A DNA stretch of 10,519 nucleotides, taken from assembly GCA_016180275.1 (NCBI GenBank), contig JACPBN010000074.1:1-10519 (forward strand). Reading direction: 5' to 3'. Below the pieces are notes generated by a model that did no database searches, had not been told where the DNA came from, and was given only the letters and a program-made list of their open reading frames with translations. Of the stretch, positions 5,809 to 10,519 are shown one piece after another (positions within the stretch are counted from its first letter, which is position 1; each line of letters begins with the position of its first letter). Made by a program: the position numbers and the translations under genes. Origin of the DNA: Candidatus Woesearchaeota archaeon (GTDB taxonomy: Archaea; Nanobdellota; Nanobdellia; Woesearchaeales; UBA10200).

Positions 5809-5867
5809 AATTGCTTATTTTAGGGCAATGGGATAAGAGAATATCTAATTTAACAATAACGTGAAGT

Positions 5868-5957
5868 GATAGTAAAGTAACAATTGATAGTAAAGTAACA
5901 ATTGATAGTAAAGTAACAATTGATAGTAAAGTAATAATTGATAATAATGTGATAATT
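5868..5957 (+). repeat. 18-bp tandem repeat, five units, ending at the methyltransferase start codon
   Basis: The unit GATAGTAAAGTAACAATT is present three times without change (5868-5885, 5886-5903, 5904-5921), then with one C-to-T change (5922-5939), then as a degenerate fifth unit with four changes (5940-5957). The fifth unit contains GTGAT, the probable Shine-Dalgarno site, created by substitutions at unit positions 12 and 14. The array ends exactly where the ATG at 5958 begins. The period is a multiple of three and the array is open in the same frame as the methyltransferase (reading IDSKVT repeatedly) back to a TGA at 5862-5864, but it contains no usual start codon before the GTG at 5949. 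Confidence 0.9.
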
Positions 5958-7055
5958 ATGCCACGCATCAAAGAGCAAAAACGGATGTATGAGGAAGAAA
6001 GAATTGAGTACAGTAAAGAAGACGTTAGATTTGGCACCCCGGAAATTGTTGCCAAATACCGTGCAAAAAGATTGAAAGAAGGATTAAAAAATCCAGGCAG
6101 TAAATCACATGGCAATTGCTTGATTGAAGTTGGCAGCAGTGTCGGATTCCAACTATTTCCATTTGCAGATACATTTAAGCAAGTTATTGCTGTCGAGATT
6201 GATAAGAGAAAACTTGAGCTTGCAAAGAAGAATGCTGCAGTTTTAGGGTTTAAGAATGTTGATTTTGTTTTAGGCGATGCATTGGATAAAAATACAATTG
6301 AGCAGATTAGAGATATAATAACTGAGAAAAACCTTAAAGTTGAGAGTGTATTTTTAGACCCTGAAAGGGCAGAATCTGAACAGGAAAGAACATTAGGCAC
6401 GCTAAAGCCGGATGTTATGAAATTTATTGCAATATATGGCAAATTTACAGAAAATATTGCAATTGAGCTGCCCCCCCATATTAAAAAAGAAAAGCTGACT
6501 AAACTGCCTGGACATGAGCTGGAATATATTTCTGTTGACAATAATCTGAACAGATTGACTGCATATTTTGGGAATCTGAATAAAGCAGATGTTTCACTTA
6601 TATTACTGCCGGAGGAAAGCAGGATAGTAAAAGATATTTTTGAGAAAAAATTGATTGCGCATTTGAATGAAATCACAGGCGAATATAAGTATTTCTATGA
6701 GATCAATCCTGCATTGCTTGTAGCAGATGTATTAGCAGAGGCTTTGATGCAAAGTAAAATAGACTTAGCAGAGGTAAAGGTATTTGAGCATAAGGCTAAA
6801 ACATATCTGCTGTCCAATAAATTGCTGGGACAGGAAATAGGCATAGCCTATGGGATATTAACAGTAACTGAAGTGGATGATGATGCTATCAAGAGCCATC
6901 TAGACAAGAAAAAAGCAGGCAAAGTTATTTTGCATGGCAACATCAAGCAGAATGAATATTTTATGCTCAAGCTTAAGTTTGAGAAAGGATTAAGGGGAGA
7001 TAAAGCCCTGCATCTTTTTTTAATTGATAAGTGCATTATCTGTGAGAAACTATAA
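5958..7055 (+). CDS. Class I SAM-dependent methyltransferase with THUMP-like C-terminal domain
   Basis: The product has 365 residues. Residues 1-50 are a charged helical lead-in (RFGTPEIVAKYRAKRLKEGL). The Rossmann-fold methyltransferase part follows: motif I IEVGSSVG at 56-63, E80 in IAVEID (adenosine ribose contact), GDAL with D107, and motif IV FLDPER at 132-137 instead of the DPPY seen in N-methylating enzymes. Then come LPPHIKKEKL at 171-180 and the small strands at 190-217. The C-terminal part, from YKYFYEINPALL at 243-254 to the end, fits the THUMP-like domain found behind this methyltransferase type in bacteria and archaea. RNA is the probable substrate, but the modified base is unknown to me. 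ATG 5958 is preferred over the GTG at 5949 because that GTG lies within the likely ribosome-binding site GTGAT (5949-5953, four bases from ATG). It has a long repeat-containing leader and converges with the pilin-like gene 40 bases downstream. Confidence 0.85.
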   Translation: MPRIKEQKRMYEEERIEYSKEDVRFGTPEIVAKYRAKRLKEGLKNPGSKSHGNCLIEVGSSVGFQLFPFADTFKQVIAVEIDKRKLELAKKNAAVLGFKNVDFVLGDALDKNTIEQIRDIITEKNLKVESVFLDPERAESEQERTLGTLKPDVMKFIAIYGKFTENIAIELPPHIKKEKLTKLPGHELEYISVDNNLNRLTAYFGNLNKADVSLILLPEESRIVKDIFEKKLIAHLNEITGEYKYFYEINPALLVADVLAEALMQSKIDLAEVKVFEHKAKTYLLSNKLLGQEIGIAYGILTVTEVDDDAIKSHLDKKKAGKVILHGNIKQNEYFMLKLKFEKGLRGDKALHLFLIDKCIICEKL

Positions 7056-7094
7056 AATTATGAAAGTATTATGGCATTCTTAACCCCTAAAGTA

Positions 7095-7787
7095 TTATTC
7101 TATGTTGACATAGATTTTATGCACAGTCTGGTCATATAGATCATCATTTGGCTGATTATAACAATCATCTGATGAAATTTGACCAACACATACCCTGACA
7201 TCAAAGACGTATACTGCAGATTTAGGATTGCCTTGGGTTGAGACTGTTACAGGGAATGATTTAACTTCATTTTTATTTATTTTCTGGCTATTGCCTACCC
7301 TGATCCATGTGCTTGGCGCAGATTTACTACAGCCAGGATTTGTAGTCTCATCCCCGGAATAACAAAGTTGCAGCTTATCACTGGTATATGCTTTTGCAAA
7401 AGTCACGCTTATGGTAAAATCATCGCTTTTGCCAAGGGTATTCTTTAGGGTATTCTGTACGCCAACTCCAAAAGCAGCACTGTCTTTCCTGGCCATTGTT
7501 TTTCTTGCCGGATAAATAATAACCTGATCATTTGAGCTTGTAATTAATTTTTTAATCTCTGCCTGAGTGTTTGAATCTACTTGCTCCTGGTATTTTTTTG
7601 CTTTGCCAAACAGTTTTGTGGTCAGTATAATTGCGCCAGAGAGCATTGCAATGCCCAATATCAACATTACAATAAAGTTGATAGTAAGCTCTATTCCGCG
7701 CTTGTTTCTTTTTAAGAATTTTAATGTCCTTGAAAAACTTTTCGAATAGCTTTTTTTAGTTTTAGAGAGTACAGTTATATTAGCCAT
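7095..7787 (-). CDS. Pilin-like (class III signal type) secreted protein
   Basis: The product has 230 residues. A basic leader of 31 residues ends in KRNKRG, followed by IELTINFIVMLILGIAMLSG (32-51), one long hydrophobic helix. This is the archaeal type IV pilin/archaellin layout: basic leader, cleavage after glycine (G31), an acidic or polar residue shortly after, and the helix used for assembly. The rest is polar and strand-rich, with four cysteines (C142, C153, C200, C209) that could form two disulfides outside the cell. The helix shares L-[TS]-I-N-x-I-V-x-L-x-L with the pilin-like protein at the window end, so the two are probably paralogous at the N-terminus. AGGT at 7795-7798, seven bases before ATG, serves as ribosome-binding site. 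It may instead be a single-pass surface protein that is never assembled into a fibre. No prepilin peptidase or assembly ATPase lies in the window. Confidence 0.7.
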   Translation of the reverse strand: MANITVLSKTKKSYSKSFSRTLKFLKRNKRGIELTINFIVMLILGIAMLSGAIILTTKLFGKAKKYQEQVDSNTQAEIKKLITSSNDQVIIYPARKTMARKDSAAFGVGVQNTLKNTLGKSDDFTISVTFAKAYTSDKLQLCYSGDETTNPGCSKSAPSTWIRVGNSQKINKNEVKSFPVTVSTQGNPKSAVYVFDVRVCVGQISSDDCYNQPNDDLYDQTVHKIYVNIE

Positions 7788-7817
7788 AGTTTGGACCTAT
7801 CAGTTTAATCTATACTT

Positions 7818-7851
7818 ACTGACAATAATTTTTATACAAAATGCTGTCAGT
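7818..7851 (-). promoter_or_regulatory. TATA box of the pilin-like gene inside a 7-bp dyad
   Basis: The minus-strand TATA core TATAAAAAT lies at 7828-7836 and predicts a start near 7805, about 18 bases before the ATG at 7787. It is bracketed by the perfect inverted repeat ACTGACA (7818-7824) and TGTCAGT (7845-7851). A protein bound to this dyad would cover the TATA box, so it is a possible operator (inference). Confidence 0.45.
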
Positions 7852-7859
7852 TCGTAATA

Positions 7860-7899
7860 AGCAAATGACATTATTGTCTAAAAAATTGTGTCATTTGCT
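7860..7899. repeat. Perfect 11-bp inverted repeat (hairpin) upstream of the pilin-like gene
   Basis: AGCAAATGACA at 7860-7870 and TGTCATTTGCT at 7889-7899 are exact reverse complements separated by 18 bases. The minus-strand loop contains TTTTTT. It lies 65 bases after the stop of the lipoprotein gene and just upstream of the pilin-like promoter, so it could be a terminator or processing hairpin for the former or an operator for the latter. A second, overlapping near-palindrome GACATTATTGTC lies at 7867-7878. Confidence 0.6.
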
Positions 7900-7963
7900 A
7901 TAGCTGTTATTTTAACGTAATAAATTATCTTAACTAGCAGATTTTTTTGCTTGACACCCTATT

Positions 7964-9529
7964 TTAACCTGCATTTACCAGCAATACCTCGCCTAATTCT
8001 TCCTCCAAGATCTCATTTGTATGGACAAGAGGCTTGTCTTGCCTGTCAACTCCTTCATAGGAAAATGTCACTTTGAGCTTTAATTTTGTGCGCTTTTCCT
8101 CTATAGTTACTAAATTTTTTGTAAATGGAATCTTGAAATCAAATTTGTCTCCAATATTATTGAATGTCTGTGAAACCTGGGTTGTGCCTAATAGTGAAGT
8201 GCCATCAACCAGTTCAATGGTATTTACTTTAAAGTTCCTGGTTGTAGCTTTTTTATCCAAGACTTGCATTGTTAAGGTAAACATATCACCGCTAGCTTTT
8301 GCCTTAAATGGGCTGTTAAAAGTCTTTATTATTTTAAATCGGATATCGGGAGATGATCCAGGCAATTTTTGCTCGTTAGTCAGTACTTTCTCATCTATTT
8401 TTACGTCCTTGCCTAATACAATAATGCATTCTTTGTTGTTATCATTACATTTATATTCAGTATAATCTCCAGCTTTGCCTTTGCAATAACCGCAGTCTTC
8501 TGGTGCATTGCATTTATTTTCTCCTTGGTCATCATCACACCTAAAATTGCCTTTGCACTTGCCTGGCTTAACTATGTTTTCACAGTAACCTTTATTAGAG
8601 ACACACCTATCTTCAGTGCAGGGATTCTTATCATCGCATTTTGCCGGAGTGCATTCTGCTGTAGCAGTAGACTTTGCCAAAATAAAGTTCTCTATATCAA
8701 AGGTTTTAGTTTCATCATACGGGACAGATCCCTTTGCATCTTTTACTTTATATGTGAAGAATAGCTTTAAAGTCAATGTTGTTCTCTGGCTTTGATTGAC
8801 ATCTGCTTCTATTGGAAGAGATTGTTCTACTTCTATCTGAGGATCCCATAAAACCCTGTTAATATCAAGCTTGTCTATCAGCTGAATTTCTTGGTCTTTT
8901 TCATCCCATCTGCCGCGGACTTTCTGGCCTGTATGCCTTATTAGCTGGATGCGCTTCAAAGTAACTTCATCTGCTTCAAGCTTCTCATCTAGCTTGAGCT
9001 TTAGGCTTAATACATCAGAATCAATATTAAACGGCTCAGGATATACATAAGTTAGCAAGACTTTAGCCTGCACAATGTTTCTTTGCTTAAACTCCAGATT
9101 CTCAGATTTTGGAGGAACTTGTTTTTGGCCCGTAATCTCAACAACACATTGCTGCTTTTTGTCGCATTTGTATTCTAAATATTCGCTATTAGAAACTTTG
9201 CCATCGCATTTTGTTAATTTTCTTTCTTTATCAGGGCAATCTTTAGGACAGCTGCATAATGTTTCGCCTTCCTCTTTATCACATTTTCCATTGCCGCAAA
9301 CGCCCGGCTTTGGGGCATACACACATTCCTTATCCTCGCATTTGGCTGTAAAAGCTTTCTTATCTTTGCCTGGATACCTGCAGTCAGATGCTTTTTTGCA
9401 GGTTTCTTTTTCTTCGCCAGAATCATTTCCATTGCATGAGCTAAGAACAAGCAATAATCCAATTAAAATTGCTGATAAGAAAATATATACAAAATACTTA
9501 ATAGCATAATTTCTTGCTTTATTTTTCAT
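7964..9529 (-). CDS. Cysteine-rich duplicated surface lipoprotein, function unknown
   Basis: The product has 521 residues. A basic start, a hydrophobic stretch at 13-31 and a lipobox LSSC with C32 indicate lipid attachment outside the cell. The mature part repeats the same plan twice. Module 1: Cys-rich segment 44-129, with CGNGKCDKEEGETLCSCPKD at 78-97, a motif type common in archaeal and bacterial surface proteins, then a strand-rich segment 145-285. Module 2: Cys-rich segment 293-368, with CDDKNPCTEDRCVSNKGYC at 298-316 and CKGNFRCDDDQGENKCNAPE at 325-344, then a strand-rich segment 383-510. The junctions match (YLEYKCDKKQQCVVEI versus YTEYKCNDNNKECIIVL), as do the starts of the strand segments. 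The many paired cysteines point to disulfides in an extracellular setting. A GTGAT site lies just before the ATG. It sits between the two-helix gene (112 bases upstream) and the pilin-like gene on the same strand, probably an envelope gene set. I recognise no enzymatic motif. Confidence 0.75.
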   Translation of the reverse strand: MKNKARNYAIKYFVYIFLSAILIGLLLVLSSCNGNDSGEEKETCKKASDCRYPGKDKKAFTAKCEDKECVYAPKPGVCGNGKCDKEEGETLCSCPKDCPDKERKLTKCDGKVSNSEYLEYKCDKKQQCVVEITGQKQVPPKSENLEFKQRNIVQAKVLLTYVYPEPFNIDSDVLSLKLKLDEKLEADEVTLKRIQLIRHTGQKVRGRWDEKDQEIQLIDKLDINRVLWDPQIEVEQSLPIEADVNQSQRTTLTLKLFFTYKVKDAKGSVPYDETKTFDIENFILAKSTATAECTPAKCDDKNPCTEDRCVSNKGYCENIVKPGKCKGNFRCDDDQGENKCNAPEDCGYCKGKAGDYTEYKCNDNNKECIIVLGKDVKIDEKVLTNEQKLPGSSPDIRFKIIKTFNSPFKAKASGDMFTLTMQVLDKKATTRNFKVNTIELVDGTSLLGTTQVSQTFNNIGDKFDFKIPFTKNLVTIEEKRTKLKLKVTFSYEGVDRQDKPLVHTNEILEEELGEVLLVNAG

Positions 9530-9570
9530 GTTATCACTAAATACTTATAAAAATAAATTGAGCCTAGAGG

Positions 9571-9582
9571 CATATATTAAAT
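9571..9582 (-). promoter_or_regulatory. TATA-box candidate for the lipoprotein gene
   Basis: The minus strand reads ATTTAATATATG. The predicted start is near 9548, giving a leader of about 19 bases with GTGAT at 9533-9537 before the ATG at 9529. A stronger-looking TTTATAAG at 9544-9551 is too close to the ATG to serve this start. Confidence 0.3.
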
Positions 9583-9641
9583 CCATATAATTCCAACTGC
9601 GAGACGTAATTCAACTTAAGAGTAAATTAATGATTGCAAAT

Positions 9642-9854
9642 TTATTTTATAACTTCATATTCTCTTACTATTATGATGACGAATATTACTAGCAATACTG
9701 CACCAGTAACTAGCCAAACTAAGCCATCTTGGGGCTCTTTAGTGAACATATTGTATAAGCCAAAACCCATTATAGCAAATCCCAACCATAGGAATTTATC
9801 TAATACAAGCTTCATAATATCGAATTCCTGTGCCTCTGTTAAGCGTTTTTTCAT
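9642..9854 (-). CDS. Small two-helix membrane protein, function unknown
   Basis: The product has 70 residues: a charged N-terminus (MKKRLTEAQEFDIMKLVLDK), membrane helices at about 19-37 and 44-63 with a short polar turn (TKEPQDG), and a charged tail (REYEVIK). An in-frame ATG at 9881 would add nine residues, but the strong ribosome-binding site GGTGAT (9861-9866) stands six bases before the ATG at 9854, so the shorter form is chosen. It follows the pilin-like gene by 40 bases and precedes the lipoprotein gene, probably in one transcript with the former. A helper role for the neighbouring surface proteins is possible, but nothing in the sequence shows it. Confidence 0.7.
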   Translation of the reverse strand: MKKRLTEAQEFDIMKLVLDKFLWLGFAIMGFGLYNMFTKEPQDGLVWLVTGAVLLVIFVIIIVREYEVIK

Positions 9855-9860
9855 GTTAGT

Positions 9861-9866
9861 ATCACC
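9861..9866 (-). promoter_or_regulatory. Shine-Dalgarno site deciding the two-helix protein start
   Basis: The minus strand reads AAAGGTGAT, then ACTAAC, then ATG at 9854. This is the best match to the archaeal anti-Shine-Dalgarno in the window and lies inside the longer alternative reading frame. Confidence 0.65.
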
Positions 9867-9894
9867 TTTGAATTTTTTCATTTTGTTTTATCCT

Positions 9895-10519
9895 TTAGGT
9901 TATCTTTATAGTGATTTGTTTGGAATCATCGTTAGTCTCTCCTCCTGTACTACCCTCTGAAGTGCAGGTCGGCTCATTATTTACAATCTCTAATATACCC
10001 TCGGTATCATCAGCACCTGGCGCGCAAAACATTATTTCGCAAACATCAGTTCCCTGGCTAATGCCGCTCGTAGCTGCTTTAGGGATTATGAATTTAAATG
10101 ATTTTTGAATGCCGCCAGAAACTTTTTGAGGAGACACAAGAACTTTACCTCCTGATAAGATATTTTTTGTGCCTATGCCTACCGGCCCCCCTAAGCTGCC
10201 TTTACAAATAAGCCCTGCATCCACTGTGCCAGAGGCATAATCATTAAAGTAATTAACCTGGAATGTAAACTCCTCTCCGTGCCTGATTACCAGCTCTTCG
10301 CTTGGCAATACTATTGGATCATCTTTTGTAGCAGGCAGATCAGGAGGAGGAACTGTAAGCTTCTCGCCAAACTTCTTGAACATGCTTTTTGTAAATGCCA
10401 ATCCTAAGCCAAGCATTGAAATTGCTAAAACCAGAACAACAATTGCGTTTATAGACAGGCTTAAGCTGGCTTTTTTAGAATGTTTAAGATTATGCCTGAC
10501 ATTAAATATCTTGCTAATT
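9895..10519 (-). CDS. Pilin-like surface protein, 5' end outside the window
   Basis: The frame stays open from the stop at 9895 to the window edge, giving 207-208 visible codons. The ATG at 10416 is internal, because the codons before it encode the leader and helix: a basic stretch (NVRHNLKHSKKA) followed by SLSLSINAIVVLVLAISMLG, which continues across that ATG. This is the pilin-like N-terminal pattern, shared in part with the protein at 7095-7787. No start codon is visible between the window edge and this helix. The outer part has a proline-rich neck (TVPPPDLP) and then a strand-rich domain with four cysteines, consistent with an Ig-like extracellular fold (inference). The end is polar (SEGSTGGETNDDSKQITIKI). 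It is probably a membrane-anchored or fibre-forming surface protein and the first gene seen of the minus-strand envelope cluster. Confidence 0.65.
   Translation of the reverse strand, partial: ISKIFNVRHNLKHSKKASLSLSINAIVVLVLAISMLGLGLAFTKSMFKKFGEKLTVPPPDLPATKDDPIVLPSEELVIRHGEEFTFQVNYFNDYASGTVDAGLICKGSLGGPVGIGTKNILSGGKVLVSPQKVSGGIQKSFKFIIPKAATSGISQGTDVCEIMFCAPGADDTEGILEIVNNEPTCTSEGSTGGETNDDSKQITIKIT

Noticed and set aside
5949..5951. GTG as start of the methyltransferase.
   Set aside because: It lies inside GTGAT, the probable ribosome-binding site for the ATG at 5958; not fully excluded.
5868..5957. CRISPR array.
   Set aside because: The units are contiguous 18-mers with no spacers, and no cas gene is present.
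5801..6676. Long minus-strand reading frame opposite the methyltransferase, containing TLLSIV repeats.
   Set aside because: The repeats are the antisense of the 18-bp tandem array; the rest is serine/leucine-rich shadow of a gene with clear methyltransferase motifs.
9075..9509. Plus-strand reading frame opposite the lipoprotein, and another minus-strand frame at 9214-9462.
   Set aside because: Both are shadows of the lipoprotein gene, whose lipobox and paired cysteine motifs fix the true frame.
9895..10416. Complete 173-residue protein starting at the ATG at 10416.
   Set aside because: The frame continues to the window edge, and the codons before that ATG encode the pilin-like helix, so the ATG is internal and the gene is partial.

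Overview
The window looks like a piece of an AT-rich archaeal genome, most plausibly a DPANN lineage of the Woesearchaeota/Pacearchaeota kind. Several genes have archaeal BRE/TATA-type promoters at the right distance and Shine-Dalgarno sites of the GAGGTGAT kind. Two proteins begin with an archaeal pilin-like hydrophobic segment (L-[TS]-I-N-x-I-V-x-L-x-L). The ion-transport operon combines a PhoU/TrkA_C protein with two MgtE-like halves. The lineage is inferred from style, not from a marker gene.

Layout, left to right. (1) 124-1275 (+) encodes a coiled-coil, membrane-anchored protein with a glycerophosphodiester phosphodiesterase-like barrel. (2) 1276-1709 has no gene but holds a GC-rich, long-range inverted repeat of about 200 bp, with a promoter-like element before it and a T-run after it. 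It is a candidate structured ncRNA or a MITE-like element. (3) 1710-3667 (+) holds an endonuclease/exonuclease/phosphatase-fold hydrolase, a small three-helix membrane protein and a bacterial-length triosephosphate isomerase. (4) 5681-3733 (-) is an operon-like set: a PhoU-like/TrkA_C regulator followed by two separate MgtE/SLC41-like membrane halves. (5) 5958-7055 (+) is a class I SAM methyltransferase with a THUMP-like C-terminal domain, preceded by an 18-bp tandem repeat that merges into its ribosome-binding site. (6) 10519-7095 (-) is a cell-surface cluster: a pilin-like protein cut by the window edge, a two-helix membrane protein, a cysteine-rich duplicated lipoprotein and a second pilin-like protein.

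Working together: the two MgtE halves probably pair into one divalent-cation channel or transporter, with the PhoU-TrkA_C protein as a detached gating or sensing subunit, because neither half carries the usual N/CBS cytosolic domains. The minus-strand surface genes probably build or decorate the cell envelope. Triosephosphate isomerase is the one clear central-metabolism enzyme. No tRNA, rRNA, CRISPR array or transposase gene is visible.

The strongest candidates for something undescribed are the structured element at 1408-1609, the in-frame 18-bp repeat leader of the methyltransferase, the split MgtE plus PhoU-TrkA_C system and the surface-protein cluster.
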